In this document: piece by piece, positions 7,005 to 12,601 of the stretch
How positions within the stretch are numbered: position 1 is the first letter of the stretch
Layout: every line of letters starts with the position of its first letter
Origin: JADFOB01 sp964651325
Lineage (GTDB): Bacteria > Planctomycetota > Phycisphaerae > UBA1845
Direction of reading: 5' to 3'
Assembly: GCA_964651325.1 (NCBI GenBank)
Contig: CAZYXP010000105.1
Span: forward strand, 1 to 12,601
Length of the DNA stretch: 12,601 nt
Notes under the pieces: model-generated
Database searches by the model: none
The model's input: the letters and a program-made list of their open reading frames with translations, nothing else
Told to the model about the DNA's origin: nothing
Made by a program: the position numbers and the translations under genes

Positions 7005-8330
7005 ATGCCAGCATTTAAGAGGGTTCTTACGTTTTCAGCGGTGGGGTTGATCGGTGTCGTTGCTGTGGTGGGATGCGCTGGTCCCAGCGGCGCGAAGAAA
7101 ACCTCGCAGCCTCGCGCTCAAGCTCGAGCTCCGCGGCCCCCGGCGCCGCGTGTGGGCCAAGAGGCCCCCGGCTTTGATCTTCGCCGGCTAAACGATCACA
7201 CCAAGCGCGTGAAGCTCGCATCGTTTGCGAAGGAAAAACCCGTGGTGCTGTTCTTCGGAAGCTATACGTGACCGCCCTTCCTTCGCCAGGTTGGCGAAAT
7301 GGAGCGGATGTATCAGGAGTATCGCGACGTTGCCGAGTTCTACATCGTTTACATCAGCGAAGCGCATGCTGAAGACGACTCGTTTCCTGTGCCCTATGCA
7401 TCGGAGCTGGGCATCAAAGAGCACAAGACGTTCGGCGAGCGATGCGCGGTGGCCGATCGGCTGACCAAGGACAAGAAGCTGACCATCCCCTGCCTGATCG
7501 ATGGCATGGATAATGCGACCGCGGATGCCTACCAGGGCTGGCCCGATCGCATCTACCTCGTACGCAAGGACGGCCGGCTCGGCGTGGCTGCGGCGCGGGG
7601 CCCATGGGGTTTCAAGCCCGCGATACGCAAGGCTGACACATGGCTGGCGTCGTACAAGGCAACAGGCAACGAGCCCGAAGTCGTTGAGGAAGAGGATACG
7701 CCCGATTTCGCGCAGCTCCAGATGGATTTCATGCGCGCGTTGCAAGGAGCGGAGTACGCCAAGGCGCTGAAGGTCGGCGACAAACTTTATGCCCTCGATC
7801 CGGAGAGCGTGAACACGCTCTACAACATCGCCTGTGCCCACGCGTTGCTGGGCCACAAGAAGGATGCGATGACCTGGCTTTCCAGATCTGTCGATGCCGG
7901 ATACCGCGACTTGAAGCACCTGGAAGCAGACAGCGACCTGGATTCGTTGCGTGATCTGGCGGCTTACAAAGAGCTTGTGGGGCGCATAGGCCAACGATCC
8001 AGCGCGGACGATGGGGCAGCCGGAGACTTTTCATCGGTCTTGGGAGAGTGGGCAATGAAGACCCAACTCGGCGAGCGCGCTATGGGTGCGACTATGGTGC
8101 TGACGATGGATGGCGATCGCTGCCGCGGCGTCTGGAAAAGCCAGGGTCGGGAAATGAAAATGACCAAGCTCAAGCTGGTCGGCGATTCGTTCAGCTTTGT
8201 GCGATCGATGGGGCCCGACATGGAACTCAAATACCGTGGGGTTGTGGACGGCGACCAGATCAAAGGCACCTATGACGGTCCGATGGGTAAGCTCGATTCC
8301 AACGGGCACCGCGTGGCCGCTGCAGAGTAG
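7005..8330 (+). CDS. Iodothyronine-deiodinase-like selenoprotein (lipoprotein; Dio-like + TPR + beta domain), TGA 7269-7271 = Sec89
   Basis: 441 residues when the in-frame TGA is read as selenocysteine. Residues 1-24 form a lipoprotein signal with lipobox VVGC (Cys24), followed by a Pro/Ala/Arg-rich linker. About 50-215 is a thioredoxin-fold domain. Its active site GSYT-Sec-PPF (Sec89) matches the deiodinase G-S-C-T-U-P-P-F. Deiodinase hallmarks follow in frame: EAH (119-121), H140, R146, the proline P162, MDN (168-170), AY/WPDR (175-182) and GPWGF (199-203). About 235-325 is TPR-like (YNIACAHALLG..., then SVDAGYRDLKHLEADSDLDSLR). About 347-441 is a beta-rich lipocalin-like domain. The ATG at 7005 has GGGAG 7 nt upstream (6993-6997). 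Known deiodinases remove iodide by selenol chemistry; the substrate here is unknown, and a reductase or peroxidase role is equally possible. A conventional gene caller would give two fragments (stop at 7271, restart near 7299). Alternatives are a nonsense mutation or an error for a Cys codon, both less likely given the exact position and the hairpin at 7272-7307. Stop TAG. Confidence 0.85.
7272..7307 (+). promoter_or_regulatory. Candidate bacterial SECIS element for Sec insertion
   Basis: The hairpin starts with the first base after the TGA. Lower stem: CCGC (7272-7275) with GCGG (7304-7307). A small internal loop follows, then a perfect 6-bp upper stem TTCGCC (7282-7287) with GGCGAA (7293-7298). 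The apical loop is AGGTT (7288-7292). A G at loop position 2, a short loop and 16 nt between TGA and loop fit the general bacterial SECIS pattern recognised by SelB; E. coli fdhF has a comparable AGGUCU loop. The element lies inside the coding sequence, as usual in bacteria. Confidence 0.7.
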
Positions 8331-8359
8331 CCGGCCGATTACCGAATGATGACAACCAT

Positions 8360-8397
8360 AGGCCGCGTGCGCTACTTCAGGCGCATGCGGCCTTTTT
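8360..8397 (+). terminator. Intrinsic terminator after the selenoprotein gene
   Basis: A 13-bp stem AGGCCGCGTGCGC (8360-8372) / GCGCATGCGGCCT (8381-8393) has one G-T wobble and an 8-nt loop, followed directly by TTTTT (8393-8397). It lies 30 nt after the TAG stop. It is the clearest rho-independent terminator in the window and marks the read-through frame's end, not the TGA, as the end of the transcription unit. Confidence 0.9.
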
Positions 8398-8509
8398 CGT
8401 AGCTGACGCCCGCTGATGGCTGGTTTGTCGCAAGCGGGAAATCGAAACTCTGATCGAAGGGCAACGGTGGGCACGGCGCCCCCTGGTGGTGATCCCCTCA
8501 GCGATTGCA

Positions 8510-9055
8510 CTATGACGCGAAGTCGCCTGGATGGGTCGGGCCGAACTCCCAACCGCGCCGCACCAGGCCGAGGCCGTAGAGGCAGCATTCGAAGTCCTCA
8601 CTGAGATGCCTGAACAGAGATGCCGGGATGATGTCATCTTCACGGGCCAGCTCCGAAACCATGGCGTACGATCTTTTTCCTCGCGACGCGTAAGTTTGAA
8701 GGACATTCCCCGGCGCCAGGCCGGTGTGCTTTAGCTGTTCCGGGTAAACGCCGGCCCAGAACAACGTGAAGTCTCCGATATGCCGATAAATCCGGCGGTC
8801 GCGTTCCGTTCGATTGCCGCTCGCGGGCTCGTCTTCCGTTTCAGCCGCGGTCAACATGCTTGCAATCTGCTCTAGATGCTTGCCTTCGGCTCTTGAAATC
8901 AGCTTCAATCGATCTACGTGCGTGAACTCCACAAGCAGATCCGTCAGGTATTCGGTAAGACGCGGATTGCACAGCCCCACTTCAGTGCAGAACGCGTGTT
9001 CAACGAGCCCTTGGAAGAGTATGCGCAGGGGATGGTTTTTGCGAATGGGTTTCAT
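8510..9055 (-). CDS. Conserved protein of unknown function
   Basis: 181 residues from the ATG at 9055. This start is preferred because GAGGAAG (minus strand of 9064-9070) lies 8 nt upstream; an in-frame ATG at 9091 would add 12 residues but has a poor ribosome binding site. The protein is soluble: no signal peptide or membrane segment. Dense, conserved-looking blocks include LTEYLTDLLVEFTHVDRL, RHIGDFTLFWAGVYPEQL, GKRSYAMVSEL and FRHLSEDFECCLYGLGLVRRGWE. Their spacing suggests a mostly helical single-domain protein, and I believe related uncharacterised proteins occur in planctomycetes and other bacteria, but I cannot name the family. His, Asp and Tyr in the RHIGDF and KRSY blocks could be functional. 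Stop TAG. Transcribed alone, with a plausible promoter at 9142-9170. Tail-to-tail with the selenoprotein gene. Confidence 0.8.
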   Translation of the reverse strand: MKPIRKNHPLRILFQGLVEHAFCTEVGLCNPRLTEYLTDLLVEFTHVDRLKLISRAEGKHLEQIASMLTAAETEDEPASGNRTERDRRIYRHIGDFTLFWAGVYPEQLKHTGLAPGNVLQTYASRGKRSYAMVSELAREDDIIPASLFRHLSEDFECCLYGLGLVRRGWEFGPTHPGDFAS

Positions 9056-9110
9056 CAGTACGGCTTCCTCGCGCCCAACGAGCTGCAACATCGGTCCAAT
9101 CGCGCTGCCT

Positions 9111-9126
9111 CGAGCGAGGTCGCTCG
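9111..9126. repeat. 6-bp hairpin in the leader of the 8510-9055 gene
   Basis: CGAGCG (9111-9116), loop aggt, CGCTCG (9121-9126). If the promoter at 9142-9170 is used, this hairpin lies near the start of the transcript, upstream of the preferred ATG at 9055. It may only stabilise the 5' end. Confidence 0.4.
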
Positions 9127-9141
9127 GGTCGCGTCTAATAA

Positions 9142-9170
9142 ATCTTAGGATTCACTTTGGCCGTGGGCAA
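9142..9170 (-). promoter_or_regulatory. Predicted promoter of the conserved unknown gene (minus strand)
   Basis: On the minus strand a -35 box TTGCCC (9170-9165, 4/6) and a -10 box TAAGAT (9147-9142, 4/6) are 17 bp apart. Transcription would begin near 9135, leaving a leader of about 80 nt to the ATG at 9055. Moderate match. Confidence 0.35.
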
Positions 9171-9453
9171 ATAACCGAGCGCGCCGTCGGCAAGGAAAGT
9201 TGCATGGGATGAGCATTAGGAGGCAAGACAAACGCTGCTTCTGATGGGGGCGGATTTTTATCGGAACCGATTCGTAGGGCTGGCCTCAGCGGGCGTTGGT
9301 ACGCCTTCAGGATACTTGTCGGGTGCTGCGCACGGGGCCATCCATCTAGCACTGTGGCCCTCCGCTGTGGCGGGGCGGCCACGCATTCTCGTGCGGTCGC
9401 GGCATATCCGAATGTACGGGTGCCGCGCGGAGCCAGTCCGTTTTTTCTGTGGC
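9171..9453. other. Intergenic stretch with one GC-rich hairpin
   Basis: No gene is recognised between the 8510-9055 promoter and the end of the 9454-10509 gene. A hairpin at 9354-9382 pairs GTGGCC (9354-9359) with GGCCAC (9377-9382), and inside it CTCCGC (9360-9365 region) with GCGGGG around a tgtg loop. It could end the 9454-10509 transcript, but no T-run follows on the minus strand. Confidence 0.45.
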
Positions 9454-10509
9454 CTACTTTTCGGACGGCGTTCCTGCCGGTGGTGGGGTCTTTCGAGGCT
9501 TCTTTTTGGGGCTCGGTTTGGCTGGCTCGGGCTTGTCGGTCTTCGGGGTGCGCTTTGCTTCGTAGCGTTCGATTTGACCCGAAGTCAGCAGGCCGCGCAA
9601 ACGATCTTGCATTTCCTCGATGATTCGATAGAACGGCCGAAGCAAGTCCTTATGGGCTGTGGCGGCCGCCTTTCTCGCCTTGGTGTCTCTCGCGCGTTCT
9701 GCCTTCTCCATGTCCGCGGCGATCCGCGCAAACGCATCTTTGTTCGAGGCCGTAAAGCTCTCCGCTTTGCGCTCGAACTCCACCAGGATGGACCTGGCGG
9801 CGGTGACCTGTGCCCCGTCGAGGTGATACTCCCTGATGAATTCTTCCGTGATGGTCTCGAGGATGCCCGGGTCGGGCGTTGAAACAATACTGGTTTGATT
9901 GGTGACCCTGATACGCGGCCTGGATGGCTGGGGTGGTTCCGAACCATCGGCCACCGGCGCCGGCGGAAAGATCGGGGCGCTTTTCCCCGATCCGCTTTCC
10001 CACGAGGTCAAACTGGAGTTGATGTGGTCAAACGTCTTTCTCATCTCGCGCATGTCGTAATCATGCACCTTCTTTTGCTCGTCGCTGAGGATGTCTCGCC
10101 ATTCCTCGTTGGCTCCGAAAATGGCCTCCTTGGCCAACTCCACAAGTGGACGTGCCGTCTTGGCGAATCGCTTGGCCTCTTCAGGATCGGAGGGCGGTTT
10201 GGTTCCCATGCCGTAGGAGATGATGCTTCGAATGGCCGGCCAGATCTCATTCTCGTGGTCGATTAAGAAGCGCCGGACGTCGCGTTTCATTAACTCGTCG
10301 GTCTGTTTGAGCTGATGCTCATTGAGGTTGTAGCGAACGCCGATGTTCTTCACCGCTTGCGTCATGATGGCTTCAACTGTTGCAGACGTCTTGTCGAAAC
10401 CAGACGGCGCGTCCTTCTTGGTGCTCTGACCGTAAGCGTTCGCCCCAATCCCACCAAGAAGGCAACCAAACATCACGAATTGAACCGAGTACGCTCTTTG
10501 CGGAATCAT
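9454..10509 (-). CDS. Secreted helical protein with two Spy/LTXXQ-like modules
   Basis: 351 residues. A signal peptide covers about residues 1-28 (hydrophobic FVMFGCLLGGIGANAYG, then QSTKKD). The mature chain is highly charged and helical and appears to consist of two related modules. Module 1 runs from RYNLNEHQLKQTDELM to DILSDEQKKVHDYD. Module 2 runs from EYHLDGAQVTAARSIL to GLLTSGQIERYEAK. Each begins with a Y-x-L motif and ends with an L-(S/T)-x-x-Q motif, like periplasmic Spy/CpxP-type LTXXQ proteins, with a Pro-rich linker (PIFPPAPVADGSEPPQPSRP) between. The C-terminus is a Lys/Pro-rich tail (KPEPAKPSPKKKPRKTPPP) that may bind envelope polymers. A periplasmic chaperone or envelope-stress role is a guess from this resemblance. 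AGGA (minus strand of 10515-10518) is 5 nt before the ATG. Stop TAG. Likely monocistronic; the gene upstream on the same strand ends 257 bp away. Confidence 0.8.
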   Translation of the reverse strand: MIPQRAYSVQFVMFGCLLGGIGANAYGQSTKKDAPSGFDKTSATVEAIMTQAVKNIGVRYNLNEHQLKQTDELMKRDVRRFLIDHENEIWPAIRSIISYGMGTKPPSDPEEAKRFAKTARPLVELAKEAIFGANEEWRDILSDEQKKVHDYDMREMRKTFDHINSSLTSWESGSGKSAPIFPPAPVADGSEPPQPSRPRIRVTNQTSIVSTPDPGILETITEEFIREYHLDGAQVTAARSILVEFERKAESFTASNKDAFARIAADMEKAERARDTKARKAAATAHKDLLRPFYRIIEEMQDRLRGLLTSGQIERYEAKRTPKTDKPEPAKPSPKKKPRKTPPPAGTPSEK

Positions 10510-10684
10510 TTTCGTCCTACCCGTTCGAACCAGAATCCAATTGAAGATCAGGCCACGTCAATGCGCGACGCGATCGCTACACACCTTGTTATATGAATCG
10601 CCAGACGGTTTGGTTGCAAGCCCCTAAGGGCAGATTTCATGCTTTCCGAAGGAAATCAGACCGCGCTCAACCACCGAGCCACCC

Positions 10685-10707
10685 GCCTCGCCGTCGAAAA
10701 TCGAGGC
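10685..10707. repeat. 6-bp inverted repeat downstream of the TPR gene
   Basis: GCCTCG (10685-10690) pairs with CGAGGC (10702-10707) around an 11-nt loop, about 60 nt past the stop of the TPR gene on the minus strand. It is a weak candidate for the transcript end: no T-run follows. The rest of the 257-bp spacer 10510-10766 shows nothing else I can support. Confidence 0.3.
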
Positions 10708-10766
10708 AACTCAACGCTGTGGGGCGAGCAATCCTAGTGGATGTTAATATGGGTTGTCGCGCGATT

Positions 10767-12161
10767 CTAGCTAGCCGAGCCGAAGAGTGATCGCCATGGC
10801 CTCGTGATGGACTGCCATGCATACGCCATCCTGTAGCGCCACATTCGCTTGGCGATTCTGGCCACGACCTCGTTCTTCGGGTCAAGCTCTTGGGCTTTCC
10901 GTATCATAGCCCGCGCCTCGGACCAACGACCCAGCCGCATGAGCGCCGCCACGGCGTTGCATCGAGCCGCCACCATGTCCGGTGCAAGCCGAACGGCCTC
11001 GAGGCAGTGCTGCACGCCGATCTCAACTTGTCCAGACTGAAGCAGACTCAACGCAAGGAAGTGGTGCGCCGGAGCATGGTCCGGCACCTTGGTGAGCACG
11101 CGCCGGAAACAATCCGCCGCCTCGCTGTGCTTTCCGTCGATCAGCAGGCACGAGCCGAGCGCCGTGATTGTGTCGTTGTTCTGTGGGTCGGATTCCACGG
11201 ACTTGCGTAAGTGCCGCGTGGCCTCGTCGTACTTGCGAAGCCCAACGAGCGCCTCCCCCACGCGTCGTTCAAATTCAGGAAGCATGCCCTCGCTCAAGTC
11301 AGAGGGCTCTATCGCCTGGAAGCACTTCAACGCTTCCTCCGCCTTGCCTTGGATCAGCGTTATTTTGCCTAGGGCGAACCGCGCTTCGACATGGTCTTGC
11401 TGCAATTCGAGGATTTGGACGAATTTTGCGGTCGCCATGGAGATTTCACCGGCTTCCAGGGCCAACTCCGCCAGATCGTACAGAAGATCCACGTTGCCGG
11501 GGTCGTCGCGAAGCTCTCGAACGAAGAATTCCTTGGCGAGCTCGAGGTCCCCGCTGGCGCGATGGGCCTGGGCGATCCGCCGGTTGACACCGACGTAATC
11601 CGGCTCCATATCGAGCACCTTGCGCCAGCAGTAAATGGCCTTTTCAATCTCGCCGCGAATCGCGAGCGATTCAGCAATGTGGAAGAAGCAATGGGGGCAC
11701 GTGTCGTCTATTTCCTGAGCCAGGTAAAACATCTGCTCGGCCTGGTCATGGCGGCCAAGTTCTGTATAGGCGGCGATTCGGTGGCAATACGCGGGCTCCC
11801 AATCGGGATACATCCGCGCCAAGGATTCGAAAATATCCAGCGCTCGCGCGATCCGACCGACACGCATCAGCGAGACGCCGAGGGCGAGGCTGATTTCCTG
11901 ATCGTCCGATTCAATCTCCAGAGAGCGCTCGTAGGCCGAGACGGCGTCGATCGTGCGGTCGAGCTCCTCCAGAATGAACCCCCGCTGAGCATGCCAATAC
12001 CCGTTGTTCGGGTTGATGGCCAAGGCCGCGTCGATCTCCGCGAGCGCTTCAGACCACCGCATGGACTCAGAGAGTTGCTGGGCCCGCTCGATGCGTTTTT
12101 CAGCCTCAAACCAATCGTTCACGGTATCACCGATCCCCAGGGAAAACCCTACTATACCCAC
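10767..12161 (-). CDS. TPR-repeat protein (about 12 tetratricopeptide repeats)
   Basis: 464 residues from the GTG at 12161. After a short N-terminal leader nearly the whole chain is a regular array of about twelve 34-residue TPR units, each with the W/L-G/Y-A-F-A-P pattern (for example EALAEIDAALAINPNN, DAVSAYERSLEIESDD, EAADCFRRVLTKVPDH, EARAMIRKAQELDPKN). The array should form a superhelical scaffold for protein-protein contacts; no catalytic domain, signal peptide or membrane segment is seen. A CPHC pair near residue 155 lies in one repeat. The C-terminus is aromatic and basic (RMWRYRMAYAWQSITRPWRSLF). Start uncertainty: a promoter-like pair at 12167-12195 predicts a transcript start almost exactly at this GTG, so either the message is leaderless or translation begins at the in-frame GTG at 12122 (13 residues shorter). 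Stop TAG. Role unknown. Confidence 0.88.
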   Translation of the reverse strand: MGIVGFSLGIGDTVNDWFEAEKRIERAQQLSESMRWSEALAEIDAALAINPNNGYWHAQRGFILEELDRTIDAVSAYERSLEIESDDQEISLALGVSLMRVGRIARALDIFESLARMYPDWEPAYCHRIAAYTELGRHDQAEQMFYLAQEIDDTCPHCFFHIAESLAIRGEIEKAIYCWRKVLDMEPDYVGVNRRIAQAHRASGDLELAKEFFVRELRDDPGNVDLLYDLAELALEAGEISMATAKFVQILELQQDHVEARFALGKITLIQGKAEEALKCFQAIEPSDLSEGMLPEFERRVGEALVGLRKYDEATRHLRKSVESDPQNNDTITALGSCLLIDGKHSEAADCFRRVLTKVPDHAPAHHFLALSLLQSGQVEIGVQHCLEAVRLAPDMVAARCNAVAALMRLGRWSEARAMIRKAQELDPKNEVVARIAKRMWRYRMAYAWQSITRPWRSLFGSAS

Positions 12162-12166
12162 TCTCT

Positions 12167-12195
12167 ATTCTACGCGCCATATCGGACGAAGGCAA
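12167..12195 (-). promoter_or_regulatory. Predicted promoter of the TPR gene (minus strand)
   Basis: On the minus strand a -35 box TTGCCT (12195-12190, 4/6) and a -10 box TAGAAT (12172-12167, 5/6) have 17-bp spacing. The predicted start is near 12160, which overlaps the first possible GTG start codon of the TPR gene. Confidence 0.45.
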
Positions 12196-12345
12196 TTGCC
12201 GATCGAGCAACATTTTCGCGGTCCCAGGCTCCCAATCGCATCTCGCTTTGAGTTATTCTGCCCCCGGAGAGGCTCGAATCCGGGCGCTTGTTCCGTACCC
12301 ACGCAGCATGGCCTGTCCGAATCCCGAGATTTCGGCTCAGCTGGC

Positions 12346-12374
12346 TTGTCTGAGATTGTGATAATGGGTATTAT
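12346..12374 (+). promoter_or_regulatory. Predicted sigma70-type promoter for the gene starting at 12558
   Basis: A -35 box TTGTCT (12346-12351, 4/6) and a -10 box TATTAT (12369-12374, 5/6) have exactly 17-bp spacing. Transcription would start near 12381, giving a leader of about 175 nt before the ATG at 12558. That is long for a simple leader and contains the tandem repeat at 12404-12437. Confidence 0.5.
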
Positions 12375-12391
12375 CGGAGGTGGAGGACAAT

Positions 12392-12437
12392 TGGGCGTGC
12401 CGGTTCGGTATCGACGCCCATTCGGTATCGATGCCCA
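12392..12437 (+). repeat. Tandem 17-bp direct repeat with overlapping inverted repeat
   Basis: TTCGGTATCGACGCCCA (12404-12420) is followed without a gap by TTCGGTATCGATGCCCA (12421-12437), with one mismatch. The end of copy 1, ACGCCCA (12414-12420), also pairs with TGGGCGT (12392-12398), and CCG/CGG inside can pair too, so the leader RNA can fold here. Position is about 25-55 nt downstream of the predicted transcript start. Confidence 0.75.
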
Positions 12438-12557
12438 GCGGGCTCGGTCACCGAAATGGCGGTGTGCGGGAAGGCGAACGAGGGGTAAGAGGCAAAGCTG
12501 GGTCTCGCGGTGGCAATTCGCTCGCCGCATACAGACCTCGGCGAACGGAGGCAAGCG

Positions 12558-12601
12558 ATGAGGCTAAAGGGGAATCAAGGAATCCTGGCGGTTATGCTGG
12601 T
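12558..12601 (+). CDS. Start of a further gene, truncated by window edge
   Basis: ATG at 12558 with a strong Shine-Dalgarno GGAGG (12547-12551) 6 nt upstream. The first residues are MRLKGNQGILAVML, open to the window end: two basic residues and then the beginning of a hydrophobic stretch, which may be a signal peptide or membrane segment. Product cannot be named. The supporting context is the promoter at 12346-12374 pointing into it. Confidence 0.65.
   Translation, partial: MRLKGNQGILAVML

Noticed and set aside
7269..7271. TGA as a true stop, making 7005-8330 a pseudogene or two genes
   Set aside because: The residues on both sides form one deiodinase active site with Sec exactly at the TGA, the downstream frame is intact for 352 codons, a SECIS-like hairpin follows, and no ribosome binding site precedes 7299. 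A Cys-to-TGA sequencing error cannot be fully excluded.
7005..8330. Reassignment of UGA to Trp or Gly throughout the genome
   Set aside because: Other genes use TGG for Trp and contain no in-frame TGA, so general recoding is not supported.
12259..12287. tRNA T-arm-like sequence (GGCTCGAATCC) near a GC hairpin
   Set aside because: No acceptor stem, anticodon arm or D arm can be fitted on either strand; the T-stem does not pair properly.
1..12601. CRISPR arrays, prophage or integrase genes, rRNA
   Set aside because: No regularly spaced repeats, no recognisable mobile-element proteins and no rRNA-like sequence were seen on either strand.

Overview
The window is about 12.6 kb of GC-rich bacterial DNA. 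It is most likely from the Planctomycetes or a close relative, probably a draft or metagenome assembly, because it holds a 100-N scaffold gap. The affiliation is inferred from gene content: a large secreted FG-GAP/ASPIC-UnbV protein, a secreted protein ending in a single dockerin-like EF-hand repeat of the type common in Phycisphaerae-like planctomycetes, several TPR proteins, a lipoprotein joining a thioredoxin-like domain to TPRs and a small beta-rich domain, and many GC-rich intergenic palindromes. There are no phage, transposase, CRISPR, rRNA or tRNA genes I can defend.

Layout: 1-1026 (+) is the 3' part of asparaginyl-tRNA synthetase, with an unusual coiled-coil insertion. 1101-1541 (-) is a stand-alone Clp N-domain protein. 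2092-2646 (+) is an Rrf2-family regulator with three cysteines and a histone-H1-like lysine tail, behind a good sigma70-type promoter. 3198-5042 (+) is a membrane-anchored or secreted seven-repeat FG-GAP/ASPIC protein. A scaffold gap (5110-5209) lies inside palindromic repeats. 5311-6708 (-) is a secreted unknown protein with a C-terminal dockerin-like repeat. 7005-8330 (+) is the key gene, followed by a strong intrinsic terminator. 8510-9055 (-) is a conserved protein of unknown function, 9454-10509 (-) a secreted helical protein with two Spy/LTXXQ-like modules, and 10767-12161 (-) a TPR-only protein. A new (+) gene starts at 12558 behind a promoter and a tandem 17-bp repeat.

The main discovery candidate is 7005-8330. 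Read conventionally it is two fragments separated by a TGA at 7269-7271. Read through, it is one 441-residue lipoprotein in which the TGA falls exactly at the catalytic selenocysteine of an iodothyronine-deiodinase-like active site (S-Y-T-U-P-P-F). The deiodinase hallmarks follow in frame (EAH, a conserved His, MDN, a GPxGF motif), and a bacterial SECIS-like hairpin starts immediately after the TGA. The deiodinase-like domain is fused to a TPR segment and a C-terminal beta-rich domain. None of the selenocysteine machinery genes lies in this window.

All nine genes whose 3' ends are visible terminate in TAG, so the selenocysteine TGA would be the only TGA 'stop' in the set. Most genes look like single transcription units in mixed orientations rather than one operon. 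No shared pathway is evident beyond a general theme of exported proteins.
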